Source: Platynereis dumerilii (Eukaryota > Annelida > Polychaeta > Phyllodocida > Nereididae). Taken from it: a DNA stretch of 64,000 nucleotides. Below the pieces are notes generated by a model. That model was not told where the DNA came from. It worked only from the letters and a program-made list of their open reading frames with translations, and did not search any database. The DNA is taken from positions 60,539,192 to 60,603,191 of the forward strand of contig JAPTHN010000003.1 of assembly GCA_026936325.1 (NCBI GenBank), written 5' to 3'. Both the position numbers and the translations under genes were made by a program. Positions within the stretch are counted from its first letter, which is position 1, and every line of letters begins with the position of its first letter. Below, piece by piece: positions 1 to 10,441 of the stretch.

Positions 1-924
1 CATGATCTCCATAGCAACTGCTGCTCTAACTCATTTTCATGACCTGAAGTGTCACCAGCATTTGTCCTCAGAAGTGTGTCACTATCAATATCTCATTTAT
101 TGTCACTAAGTGTGTACTTTTTAAGGTGATGGTGCCAGAATTTTAGTTTTTAGGGGAACTTTTTTGGTAAAAGTAAAAATTATCAAGAAATCTCAAAAAA
201 AAAAAAGTACATGAATGGTTTGATAAAGTGAAGCATATGCAAATTTAGATAGAAAGGCCTGTGCTGTAAAATCAGTTGCATCTCTTTTGCTGCAGTGATC
301 ACTGTAAAAACAAACAATTAATAATTATTTCACTGTGGAAGAAACTTCGCTTTTACTCATTGTTTTACGATAAGAACTACTTTTTAAACTGTCATTTTAT
401 TAAAGGTGACGCAACTGTTTTTATGATGTTTTAATTTTTATAAATTATTCGATTGCACGGTCACTCCTTATAAAAGTTGAACTTTTTTCTTATTAAAGTG
501 AAATAAAATCACCTAAGGGTTCTATTGGAATAGTGTATATTCCAAAACGCTCTTAGACTATATGGTAGTAACTCCACCATAAGCTGATAAGGGGCACCAT
601 TTGGAATTCAAGAGTTGTTAAATTGTCTTCAAGATGTTTGAATAACTTCAAGACATTATCTACAGCATCACTTGACTTTAGAAGTAACAATTAAAAACTA
701 TAAAACCATTCCACCTTATCAGCAAAACTCTTCAATTGACTTCAAGTGACCACTTCACAATATTATCGATGATACACTAAAAAGGAAGGACTTGTTTTGA
801 ACTAGTTTTGGACTGAACTTGATCTGAAGGAGAGACAATGATTTATTTCAACAAGAAAATTGAAATTTATACTATCTGAAATGTTAATATTTATTTTATG
901 ACATTTTATTGAAATGCTGGGGAT
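1..924. other. AT-rich sequence, no recognised feature
   Basis: I see no gene, no recognisable repeat family and no long open frame here. A poly-A run lies near 197. The segment at 545-760 contains weakly complementary stretches (CACCATAAGCTGATAAGG and a diverged counterpart near 708) that could be a very old inverted repeat, but the match is too poor to call. Confidence 0.4.
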
Positions 925-1300
925 TAGGTGACCACTCCTGTTGCTATGATTGCCTGGAGTTTCAATCATCTCTTGCCTCATTGATGTGCTCTCTTCTTAT
1001 TATTTTATGCCAATTAACCTACACTGTAAATTTTGAATTTTGAGTTAGCTTAATTGATTGAGTGAGATGGTTGCACAATTCCTTTGAGCCAAGATAGCTT
1101 GTTGTTTGCAAGTTATAACAACGTAAAGATTATCTTAACTCAAAACAGCAAGCTATCATGGCTCAAACAAATTGTGCAACCATCTCACTCAATCATTTGA
1201 GCTAACTCAGAATTTCAGAATTTACACACACAGTGTACCAAGTGCATAAATAAAGGACATAAGTCACATAAAGCTCCAGTCTTCCATTCATCCATCATAG
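925..1300 (+). mobile_element. SINE-2 copy split by a MITE
   Basis: Two parts of one SINE-2 copy flank the MITE at 1022-1235. The left part (to 1021) carries the phrase TTTCAATCATC then TTGCCTCATT. The right part (from 1236) resumes with CCAAGTGCATAAATA and ends in ATTCATCCATC. Other copies (58622-58800, 33566-33775) read continuously across this point as GCCTACCAAGTGCATAA, so the MITE sits exactly at that TA. The tRNA-like head is not clearly preserved. Confidence 0.7.
1022..1235. mobile_element. MITE-A copy 1 (TA-flanked palindromic MITE)
   Basis: A 214-bp element begins CACTGTAAATTTTGA and ends in the diverged inverse, CACACACAGTG. Its arms are inverted copies over about 85-100 bp; both carry TGAGTGAGATGGTTGCACAA or its complement. 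TA flanks both ends (1020-1021 and 1236-1237), the target duplication of Tc1/mariner-type elements. There is no coding capacity. Related copies lie at 11147-11341 and 63327-63526. Confidence 0.8.
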
Positions 1301-1301
1301 C

Positions 1302-1352
1302 CTGTTCCACAGGCAATAATCCTGTGTATTCTGGGCTGTGGAACAGACTACA
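1302..1352. repeat. Short inverted repeat
   Basis: CCTGTTCCACAGGC near 1302 is complementary to GGCTGTGGAACAGAC near 1335, giving a hairpin of about 14 bp stem. No feature explains it. Confidence 0.4.
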
Positions 1353-1488
1353 TCCATCATTGCAAAGGTTTATAATTTGCAACCTTAAAATATTCAGCAA
1401 GAAGATGTTGAAGGTCCAGATTAGGTCTGTGCTGGGAAGTACACTACCATCCATGATGACATACATAGATTTTCATGAGCACAATCTC

Positions 1489-1830
1489 AGCTGGGTGGCA
1501 GAGCGGTTAAGGTTTTCGCTTGCTCCTCTGAAGGTCTTTGCCTGCATGGGTCCAAACTCCGGTTGGGGAACGCAACATTTTCAGCGGACGTTCCTGAGCA
1601 CAATCCCAGCCGGGTGTCATTAGGATGGGAGGTTAGATTGGCCCCTTGTATCAGTGTCTGTGCTTGCCTGCTTTATAAGTGAAAGATCCCTCACACAGGG
1701 TTAATGTGTAACATGTTGAGGACTCCAATTCTCCCCCCCCCCCCATTTCATCAATCGACCTCTCATCATGAGTCTCGTGGGTGCCCAGAACTGGACTTAG
1801 AGGACTGAATCTATCTATTTATCTATCCTA
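1489..1830 (+). mobile_element. SINE-1 copy (tRNA-derived, ATCT tail)
   Basis: The head has a tRNA-like A box (GGTGGCAGAGCGGTTAAGG) and a diverged B box (GGGTCCAAACTCC). The body carries the family phrases TTTTCAGCGGACGTTC, CCTTGTATCAGTGTCTGTGC and AAAGATCCCTCACA, and ends in a short ATCT tail. A ten-C run interrupts the body at about 1733-1744. It is a non-coding retroposon that depends on a LINE partner. Confidence 0.8.
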
Positions 1831-1835
1831 GCAGC

Positions 1836-1985
1836 AGCCAGCTGGATGTTGTTCAGATGAGGCATTGAATTGGTGGCCTCTTGCAGTGATGTCTATGCTG
1901 GGCAAGTAAAAGATCCCTCATACATTGTAGTAAATATACATAATGTAGTGGACTCCTGTCTGTCTCAAATCAGGGTCAATGGGTC
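1836..1985 (+). mobile_element. SINE-1 internal fragment
   Basis: Starts at CCAGCTGGATGTTGTTCAGATGAG, the internal part of SINE-1, and continues through TGCTGGGCAAGTAAAAGATC before losing similarity. The tRNA-like head and ATCT tail are absent. It directly follows the tail of the copy at 1489-1830. Confidence 0.65.
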
Positions 1986-2284
1986 AATCATCCATGCTAA
2001 CAAATTATCTTGGGCGCATTCATTTAAATGTATGCTAATTGAAATATCTCTTAAAGTCAATATTATGTTTCTTAAAGACAACATTAGTGTACTTATTGAT
2101 TGGCTGTAATAATCATTACACAATCGTGCCATGCTTTTGTTATGTAATACTGCATGGGTTATTAGTGTACATTTTAATTGTAAACATCGACAGTAAATCA
2201 ATTGAAGACATTAATAGTCAGGAAGTTGCTGCCAAAACTGAAGTGGCACCAAAAGCCCTTGAGGCTATCTGTCTGGCAGTATCT

Positions 2285-2335
2285 TTCTGCCTCTGTCTGT
2301 CTGTCTGTCTGTCTAGCTGTCTAGCTGTTATAATT
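2285..2335. repeat. (CTGT)n microsatellite
   Basis: A short tetranucleotide run of CTGT with CTAG variants. The surrounding 1986-2399 stretch holds nothing else I can name. Confidence 0.7.
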
Positions 2336-2399
2336 TGTCTATATAGTTCCAGAAAATAAAACCAATTTTACGTTCAGTAAGATGCGAAGGATATGGCAA

Positions 2400-2600
2400 T
2401 ATTGTATTGGGTCTAGAAAGCCCTGCAGCAGATATAGGGCTTTGAGTCCAGATCAGAATTCTTTGCACTTCAATTGCTACTTCCAGGATGTCGGCTGGCA
2501 CTTTCAGTCTTTCAATCACCCTTCATTGGCTGATTGCCATGTCCTCCTGCTGCCCAAATTGGCCTGCAAAGTGCATAAATGCAGGACGTACCAAGATACG
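2400..2600 (+). mobile_element. SINE-2 copy, diverged
   Basis: Contains TTTCAATCACCCTTCATTGG, TTGCCATGTCCTCCTGCTG and GCATAAATGCAGGACGT in the family order. The head region (2400-2460) is too diverged to show a B box. The tail is truncated after GGACGTACC. Confidence 0.65.
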
Positions 2601-2916
2601 TATATCTACCAAGGCCATTTTAATAATGAGCCAGAGGTTTCAAACTTGTGCTTCTAAATTTTAGGAGTCCGCGATATTCACTTCCTGGTGTGGCATTTCC
2701 AAGGAAGACCCTAGAACTAAAGGCAATTAACTGTCAGTGTGTCATTCCAGCAGACTTTAATTGGGTTAGTTGGTATGGACCTTTAATTCTTGCCATATAT
2801 ATCACTGCTGGTCCTAAAATTATGGCATGACCTCTTGGTCCTAAAAGAGACTATTAAGAGCAGTAGTTATGGGGTTAGGTTACTCGAGTGTTGACAATAT
2901 ATACCCTCAGGTATAT
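2601..2916. other. No recognised feature
   Basis: Unremarkable AT-rich sequence between two SINEs; no gene, repeat family or long open frame is visible. Confidence 0.4.
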
Positions 2917-3165
2917 ATAGATAGATAAATAGATAGATGTGGTAAGTGCAGCCCTCTAAAATCAGTTCTGGGTGCTCACGAGGGTTGATTATTGAGATGG
3001 GAGAGAGAGCGGGAGTCCTCAACATGTTGCACATTTACCCCATGTGAGAGATCTTTTACTTGCCCAGCACCGACACTGACACAATGGCTCGCCAAATTAA
3101 TCTCATCCGAACGACATCCTGCTGGGATTTTGCTCATGAAGGGTCGCAGAAAATTTTGGGTTATA
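2917..3165 (-). mobile_element. SINE-1 copy, 5'-truncated
   Basis: Read on the minus strand it has the SINE-1 body and an ATAG/GATA tail at 2917-2938. The body phrases are AGCGGGAGTCCTCAACATG, CATTTACCCCATGTGAGAG and CTGGGATTTTGCTCATGAA. It stops before the tRNA-like head, as expected from incomplete reverse transcription. Confidence 0.75.
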
Positions 3166-3195
3166 TTGTTGTTTTACATTGTAGTTTGTAAGAAT

Positions 3196-3412
3196 TCGAG
3201 AGGAAGGGTGAGTGATGGGGCTTTATGTCCTATATTAAATTGTATGCACTGGCTAGACTTAACAGGACAGGCAGGGACCATAGTAATGAGGCAAGGTGCA
3301 CTTTTGGCACAGGATGAAACATCTGTCTAACATGGGTTGCCCAGATCGGGAATCAAACCAGGGTCCTAGACATTAGCAGATCAGCCTGTTCCCAGGGAAC
3401 TAGAGGCCCAAC
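3196..3412 (-). mobile_element. SINE-2 copy
   Basis: The complement shows a B-box-like GGTTTGATTCCCGATC near 3355-3338, then the SINE-2 body (TTTCATCCTGTGCCAAAAG, CCTCATTACTATGGTCCC). The tail phrase near 3216-3260 is diverged. Confidence 0.65.
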
Positions 3413-3539
3413 CCAAAAGTTGGGATTGAATTCTGATAGATATGCTGCCTGTCAAAGTCAGAAATTAAAATTACAGATGCAATTTCTTTCTTTGTGCTCT
3501 TCAATTGTAATCATTTTGATGGGATAAGACAACACTGTT

Positions 3540-4450
3540 TTATCTAAAATTTATTCTCTACATGGCCAATTTTGCAGCATACGTAAAACGTATAGTGCTC
3601 TTTCTTGCGTATTTCGTACGTAAATTGACTGTTTTCACATACAGTGCCGCCTGTAAGTAGGTGAAACGCATGACATTGTACCATTACATCAATGTTAAAC
3701 ATCCTTAACCAAAATGCTTCTTGAAGGACAAATTCTCATCCGATGAGTGGAAAACATTTTGGGTCATAAAGGCCGATATATGAGGCATGTGGTATAAAAA
3801 TAGCAGCCAATTTTCTTTGCTGTAGTTGGAGTTAGGTATGGGTCAAAGTCTTTGATAAGTAAGTGAAACGCAGGGTCGCAGGCCCAATGTTAAAACATAG
3901 GGAAGGGTGGTTCACTTATCAAAGACTTTGACCCATACCTAACTCCGACTACATCGAAGAAAATGGGCTGCTATTTTATCCCACTTGCCTCACACATCGG
4001 CCTTTATGACCCACTTTGTTTCCCTTTCATCCGATGAGAATTCATGCCTCCACAAGCAGTTTGGCTGAGGATGTTTAGCATTGATGCAATGGCACAATGT
4101 CATGTGTTTCACTTACTTACAGGCGGCACTGTATGAAATATGTACAAAAATGTACGTAAGTAAAGCATACGTACATTTTCATATGAATTTCATATGCGTT
4201 ATCTTAGTTTTGGGGCTTTAACTTGATTTTTTTGCTGATTTTTTTTTTAGATAGGCCAATGTAAGGTCTAAACTTATACCATTTGTGATAACCATATTGC
4301 TATAAAAAGTTACTGAAAAGTACCTGTCAGAAATTTGTATGAATTTGTACTAAATTCCTACGAAAATGTACATACGAACTACGGATCGGCACTTTGTTGA
4401 GTTTCACGTGTAGAATTTACGTATGAATTGCACAATTGCTAGTGTAGGGC
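3540..4450. repeat. TACGTA-rich sequence hosting an inserted element
   Basis: On both sides of the element at 3642-4131 the sequence is rich in TACGTA, CATACGTA and GTACATT motifs in both orientations (for example 3581-3625, 4150-4195 and 4358-4425). This may be an old palindromic repeat split by the insertion, but I cannot define its ends. Confidence 0.35.
3642..4131. mobile_element. Tc1/mariner-type element with ~230-bp inverted arms
   Basis: The left end CAGTGCCGCCTGTAAGTAGG is matched by the complement of the right end, CAGTGCCGCCTGTAAGTAAG. The arms stay complementary through CATCCGATGAG, GGCCGATATATGAGGC and the inner AGGTATGGGTCAAAGTCTTT. TA flanks both ends (3640-3641 and 4132-4133). 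The 490 bp consist almost entirely of two arms around a loop of under 60 bp, so this is a non-autonomous foldback derivative with no transposase. A diverged fragment lies at 60196-60270. Confidence 0.85.
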
Positions 4451-5168
4451 TCAGTGATTGGTCGTTTACCCCAGCTGTAACAAGAAGCTGAGAGTATGAC
4501 ATTACGCTTGCCAATTTAGCATTGACTGCCATCATACAAATTCAAGTAAACATTGAATCACGATTCTATGGATCAAATGCAAGGAGTGCAAAGTAAGCCA
4601 CAGTTTCACCAACAATACGCCTGTAGAGAGAATTGTGTGGTTCAGGCTCCAGACTGCAGTTTTACTCAAAAACCCATATAAGACACAATTTAAGTGTTCT
4701 TGGTTTTTTTTTTTTTAAATACCACTTCTTCTGGAGAAATCAAACATTTTCAAATATATTGATATTTTTCTGAAAGAAAGTAAAAATGATGAAGATATAT
4801 ATTATTAAGACAATAGGAGTTATTTATGGAATTGTACCAGGCCAGCGATCTGCTGAAATACACGTGTGCATTCCGGAACAATTTCTTTGGGAACGATAAA
4901 TATTTAAATTTAGACATTGTTTCACATTTCTTAGAGACTTGTGCTTATTGAATTGATAAGGTGGAAAAATTCCACAACCAAACAGGTGCTGTCTATAACA
5001 GGCCAAGATTTCAGAATATTCGAAGAACTTCAGCTGTCTTAGCTCAATATGCCACCTCTCTCTCTATATTTACATGCTTTTATTAATATCTGTGATACCT
5101 GTTTTTTATACATTTGATTATATACCATTTTTGTACAATTATTGTATGATTTTGTGTATGAAATAAAT
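4451..5168. other. No recognised feature
   Basis: AT-rich sequence without a recognisable gene or repeat family. A T run lies at about 4705-4716. Confidence 0.4.
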
Positions 5169-5169
5169 G

Positions 5170-5188
5170 ATATATATATATATATATT

Positions 5189-5265
<77 letters not shown>
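5170..5265. repeat. (AT)n followed by (ATCT)n microsatellite
   Basis: An (AT)n run at 5170-5187 passes into about 18 units of TATC. No SINE-1 body precedes it, so it is either a free microsatellite or an orphaned SINE tail. The isoleucine-tyrosine-leucine-serine open frame across it is a by-product of the repeat. Confidence 0.9.
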
Positions 5266-5833
5266 ATCTGGATCGAGACCCATGTATCATGTGCCTTGCC
5301 GACATTTCCTTAAAATTGCCAACCGAAAAAGTGCAGCATGCAATGAGTCCTATCAATAGAGCATTATTTGTGCTATAAATTAGCCTGTAAGTGAGGGTTC
5401 TTAGGTTGCTAATTAAAATATTTGTAGTTCATGCCAGGACAGTCTATAGGTTGCCATCCTATAGTCCCATGCAGGTAACAGATGTTTGAAGCTTGCACTA
5501 AACATAATGAAGATCCAATTGATCCAGGCATCCAATCCATCATCCAGATTCCAGAATGGTAGTGCTTGTGTTAAAGTAGGATTATGTAGATGGCAATGAT
5601 GTTGAGGTAGAAGGTGAATAAGAGAAGGAGAGACACTCCCAAACTGGTTTTTATATTCTTATATATTGAAAACATATTTCCGGAGAAAAAGGCAATATTT
5701 AAGATCCGCAAAATCGAGCTGTTCCGCAAATGCTTATCCGCATTATATTACGAAATCCTGCCATTCTGCAAAAGTCATGTGACTGTGTTCAATTTTTAAA
5801 ATAAATGCACTTCGAACATTAAAGAATCACTAA
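5266..5833. other. No recognised feature
   Basis: AT-rich flank of the 5-kb inverted-repeat element; no gene or repeat family recognised. Confidence 0.35.
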
Positions 5834-5967
5834 TAGTCAGGTCCACTATGTTTAGATCTAAACTTTCGTTGGAATTTCGTGGAGAAAATAAAACCTATAC
5901 ATATTTGGAAAGCTTAGAGTTTAGTCAATCAGAAAGACAATGTTTCCATTTGCCCTCAGTCCAATAT

Positions 5968-6002
5968 GGCGGCCATCTTGGATATTTTCCAAGATGGCCG
6001 CC
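5968..6002. repeat. Perfect 15-bp hairpin in the left transposon arm
   Basis: GGCGGCCATCTTGGA is followed by a 5-base loop and its exact complement. The right arm has a diverged equivalent at about 10700-10731 (GGCGGCCATTTTGTAAAATC), so the hairpin belongs to the element's terminal structure. Confidence 0.7.
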
Positions 6003-6129
6003 AAAACCTATTTTTGCCTATATTGTTGGTCCTAATAGGGCTAGAATGACGATCTTTGGATCAAAATATATGTTTTCCATCATGAGGAATTCATTAGAAT
6101 AGGTTTCGCGACACTATGGTGAATACAAA

Positions 6130-7220
6130 ATGCCATAAGCCCATTTTTTATCCCATCGGCGACCTGATTTTGCCTGATTATCGGCGTCCTTCAAGAGCAG
6201 GAGCTGCCGGCAAATGATACTAGTTGCTTTTTAGTCAAAGATAACTTTTATAAGTGATCAATGGTAATATGTTGTCAACAAAACACTGTATATTGAAAAC
6301 ATTACAATATGATGTGTTTTTAAGCAACAGCAGTAAAAACAAAAATAAGAAATGCTTCCGTATTTCTGACTGTTCTGATGTCATTATTTACTTAAATTGC
6401 AATGAAAAGTATTTCCATTTAGTAAAATTTGTCAAGCATTTTTTCAAAAAAGAAAGATATATATTTCTGATGATAAATAATAGCAATTGTGCTAGGAAAA
6501 AGCCTTTTGATACATTAATATAGGATGTATTGTATTGTTCTATCAGAATCATTCTCTGCAAGCTATTTTAATTTGCCTCGTCATCTGAATCTTGTTGCAT
6601 GAAATAACAACTTTTGTTCAATGGCAACCTCTGAAAGACGGAGCTAAATGTTTTATTTTTGTCAATGCACCATATGCAATTTGTCAATTTGAGGTAATCA
6701 AAATTATATCAGCTATTCAAGGAATGTTTCTTTTTATTTTTCTTTAGTATAAAAATCTCAGCCAGCAAGATGCCAAAGAATAAAGGTTAATGAAATGAAG
6801 TTATTTGAACCACAAATCTACTGCATGGCAGCGTTCTCCTCATTACAAATTTTGAGTGATAAAACCTAATCTAAATAAATATTTAGATTCTTCCAGAATC
6901 ACTGACTTTTCCTTTAACCACACTGACACTTCCAACAGGCCTTCTCATGACATGAATGTCTCCTCTTTAATTTAACATCATGATGTCCCTCTAGATTCGT
7001 AATCCATATCCTCTAGCCAAATTTCTCATGTTCTTTATAAACTCAATATCTTCTCTGTAATTTCGATATCATGCCTCCAAAACCAATACTTTCACTTATT
7101 TTTCTCCATTTTCCCCAATATTGTCATATTTATACAAATATATTCCAATTTTGTAATTATTTTTTATATCAAATTGGGGATATATATAAGACCTGGACGT
7201 GGGTGAAATACTGTTTACCG
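6130..7220. other. Transposon interior, AT-rich, no recognised feature
   Basis: Left interior of the 5-kb element. I see no protein similarity on either strand; open frames are short and lysine/asparagine/phenylalanine-rich, as expected from AT-rich noncoding DNA. Confidence 0.35.
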
Positions 7221-7221
7221 G

Positions 7222-7400
7222 TATGCAGACACAGACTCAGACTCAGACTCAGACTCAGATACAGTTTATTATGCCAATTCGATGTTACATAATTAGTACA
7301 AATTAATATGTTACGTTAATAAAGGCAAAGGAGACCCCTCCAAGGACATTAGTCCGCTATCGAGCAGCATTATTATATCATTATGCACAATCTTCATCAT
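7222..7400 (-). mobile_element. LINE-like 3' tail with (GAGTCT)n end
   Basis: On the minus strand the sequence runs ATTGGCATAATAAACTGTAT into repeats of CTGAGT (7232-7262). A polyadenylation-like AATAAA followed by a short tandem tail is the 3' organisation of many CR1/L2/Jockey-type LINEs. No reverse transcriptase domain is present. The upstream limit is uncertain. Confidence 0.4.
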
Positions 7401-7439
7401 ACTAAAAGTCCGATAAAGCCTGACCAACTACAACTATAC

Positions 7440-7660
7440 GCCAATTTGAAAAAAATCTAAAATATTGATCTGTACAGATACTAAAATCAGAACCAAATTA
7501 ATAACAATAGTCAGGCATTATGTCAATTTGGCAAGGAAGGAAAGACAATGTCTTTTATCAGAATCTTCTATGAATGCCCTATCTATGTATGAGTTTATGT
7601 ATTTTTGAAACAAGTTCCAATTTGGCAATAAAGTATAATCTTATCTTATCTTTTTATCTC
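7440..7660 (+). mobile_element. LINE-like 3' tail, opposite orientation
   Basis: The plus strand reads CCAATTTGGCAATAAAGTAT then ATCTTATCTTATC. This resembles the minus-strand tail at 7222-7400 (TTGGCA then AATAAA) but points the other way, so two related 3' ends lie back to back. The 5' limit is not visible. Confidence 0.35.
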
Positions 7661-8620
7661 AAACTACAAGTCTTGGCAATCATAATGAAAAAGAAATGAA
7701 TTTGAAGCTCCTGCGGCAGTCCTGCATGCACCAATGCATTATGTTCACAATTTCTTTCATCGTAAGTGTTTGTTAAATGCAGCAGTCACTAGGCAGTGTT
7801 TTCATACTTGCAAGGTAAAGATGAGACCAATTAAGGAAAAACCATGCTTTTTGCATTGCATTATCACTGCTCAATCTCATTATGGAGCACAATCCTGCTC
7901 CACAAAAACTATTGTCGTAAAACCTGTATGTACAGAAATTTGAAGTTTTGAATAATGCCTACCTATGCTACATAGATCATTAGACCTTGTCTTGCTGCAT
8001 TTGTTAGTACCCCATTTCAGTGACAAAACAGCAGTCTCAACCAGAAATGGGGCTCAGCTGGTTTCTGATCACCTTATTTGTTATGATCAGCATGATCAAT
8101 TTGACAATGCTGAGTGAATTTGCAACTCCAGAGGGCAAAAAAAGCATGAGTTGTGATTTACAGTAAACATCATTCACATTTATGGCAGAATTCTTTTATT
8201 TGCTTATTGCAAACATAATGTCATTTTCCCCAACTTGCCGGCTTATACAAATGCATCTCATTTTATTAAGAATTATTACATAATATGTATGGTCGTAGAG
8301 CTATGAACTCTCTGCATTGTTGAACCTTAGCCTATACATTTTGACATGTTCAATGACATGGTCATTATCAGACTACAGCGGCAGCCTGTTCATTTGTGAC
8401 CATGAGGAAACAGCAACAACATTTCCTCAGCACTCAGCGGTGCTATATGAAGTCCATACTCACATGCAATGCTGCCTAATTCCAACAGTTACGTGTGACA
8501 TGCATGGACCTGATTGGTTGTTTTTGAGGATTTGAATAAGCTTGTTCCGAATTAACTTTAATTTCTCAAGCTGCAGTCCACTTTTCTGCTTCAACAGGAG
8601 ACTGGTTTGTCACTCAGATG
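7661..8620. other. No recognised feature
   Basis: Within the 5-kb element; no gene or repeat family recognised. Open frames at 7734-7943 and 8317-8535 have no features of known proteins. Confidence 0.35.
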
Positions 8621-8624
8621 TATG

Positions 8625-8905
8625 GGCGTAATTTTGTGGGGGACGGGGGGACATGTCCCCCCCCCTTTTTGACCCCGGGGGACATAATAGGAAATGTCCT
8701 CCACTTTTTGTGTGAAAACAAAATGTGCTGTCACTGTTGTGGAAATGGCCCTTGGACTCAATTTAGTAGGCGGCTGTTCTAAGAGACATGTCCCCCACCT
8801 TTATGCTTCGGCAGATTACCATGCCATACATAAATTCAGAATTGAAGAACGTAAAAAAACTGACTGACTTAAATATTCGCTGACCGCCGTGTCCCCCCCA
8901 CATTT
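8625..8905. repeat. G/C-tract repeat with GGGACATGTCCC palindrome
   Basis: ATGGGCGTAATTTTGTGGGG leads into a G run, GGGGACATGTCCCCC, and a C run. GACATGTCCCCC recurs at about 8784 and GTGTCCCCCCC at about 8890. The opening phrase resembles the ends of hAT-type MITEs common in marine invertebrates (general knowledge). A second end and target duplication are not clear. Confidence 0.4.
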
Positions 8906-9059
8906 TCCACAAAAATTGCTCCCATGTGAGGCAGATGAGTGCCAGACGCTCGAAGTGAGTTGGGATGAATGATTGAATAATCATCTATGCTGTAACTGAA
9001 GAGTTATCAATGCTCTTTAAAAATTGACTTGTATGGCAGACTAAAGGTATTAGCCAGAT

Positions 9060-10441
9060 ACAGCAGAGACATCAACAGAAACACGCAGCTGGGAACCATG
9101 AATTCACCCTCACACCAGGTGACCTTTTTGCTCCATATGGCACAGTCCTTCCAAGTCTGACAATTCATTCACCACCCTAGCAAATTGTCTGCAACAGAAA
9201 CTCCTCACGAAGAGCTTGCAAGAGCCAGTAGATAGAATGTATATCACACTAGATGCTCCAAGTCGCACGGCAGGCCTGGTAGATGGTATGGTGCTTTTGC
9301 AGAAGATGACCAAGAAACCAGTAACAATAGTAACAATCAAAAATATAAATGAATGCTTCAACAACAGGCTGATGTGGACTTTGATGAGATCATACTTGTA
9401 TTTGACACCATGCAGGGATGAGTCTCAGAAGAGTGCCACTAGAGAATATAGAAGGCAAGGAAGACAGCCAGTCCTGTATCAGGTCTGCATGGGATGATGC
9501 AAATATCCTACATATCCAAATGAGTTGGTTCCTTTCACGTGAGAAGACAAAGGCGGAACTAATAAAATTTCCTTGCTGCTAAAATTCTGGAATTCAATGA
9601 TGCATCCCAAAAACTGGTAATAAACTCTTCCTCAGGGCATACCAGGAGAAAACGGCCATGAGGAAGCAGACACTCTGTTGATCAACCAGGTAGTTGTAGG
9701 ATCTGAGAGAAATCACATATGGTCTTCTCGCACCGATACAGACATCCTTGTGCTATAGTACTGGCAAACTATCACCTTATCCTGCAGTGAACATAAATTT
9801 CCATGGTCCACGGAGATGTAAGGATAGATCCAGTACGGAAAACCATTGGATCAGGAAAGGCAAAGTCACCTGGCTGTAAGTGTACATGAAAGCAGACGCA
9901 GATGTCTTCAGTGCACTTTACAACACGCTCTGTCAACAGATGCAGAAGTGACCGAATCTGTGCTAGCAGCACTGGCTAGGTTTGTCTGAGCTGCATATTT
10001 CCCAAAATGCAACTTTATCATGACTATAATATAATGTGAACTGGCATCTCTTCTGCAAGCATATGGCTGAAAGTGACAAACTCCCACCCACTCTTGCACT
10101 GAGAGAGCATGTCCAGAGAGCCCACATTCAAGTCAGAGTGTGGGGGCAGCCAGTATTGCTCTGCAGGATCCTCCTTTGGATCCCCTACAGAATGGCTGTA
10201 ACAGAAAATCTGATGGTCAACTTAAATCAAACATGACCGATCTATACACTTCCAGCTCCACAGGCCATCAGTAAGTTGGATGGCTATTGGAGTAAGAAGG
10301 GCTGTTCCTCCGCCAGGTGTTCCGGCAGAAGAAAGACTTACCCTGACTGATCTTTGTCAGTATGGCAGTGAGTGTCAAAATTATCAGGATACCCCGGACA
10401 TGTGTAAAACTGAGGATGACAGTGATGCTGATGATAAAGAC
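9060..10441 (+). pseudogene. Broken copy of an uncharacterised invertebrate repetitive protein
   Basis: Scattered over the three forward frames, in collinear order, are protein-like stretches: EFTLTPGDLFAPYGTVLPS (from 9100), an AGLVDGMVLLQKM stretch (from about 9267), FDEIILVFDT (9380-9409), SATREYRRQGRQPVLYQV (about 9432-9485), EEADTLLIN (9660-9686), DTDILVL (9735-9755), LFCKHMAESDKLPPTLALRE (from about 10045) and a cysteine-containing LCQYGSECQN stretch (about 10352) with an acidic aspartate-rich tail. The EEADT and DTD[IV]LVL pair and the closing basic and cysteine-rich region match, from memory, a high-copy protein family in corals, hemichordates and other invertebrates of unknown biochemical role. 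Many stops and frame changes separate the pieces, so the copy is dead. It lies wholly inside the inverted-repeat element at 5834-10858, which suggests the family is transposon-borne. The family match cannot be confirmed without a search. Confidence 0.6.

Noticed and set aside
5142-5378. Open frames with isoleucine-tyrosine-leucine-serine repeats (also at 34007, 35757, 46663, 48282 and 58470)
   Set aside because: They are translations of ATCT or GATA microsatellites and have no independent support as proteins.
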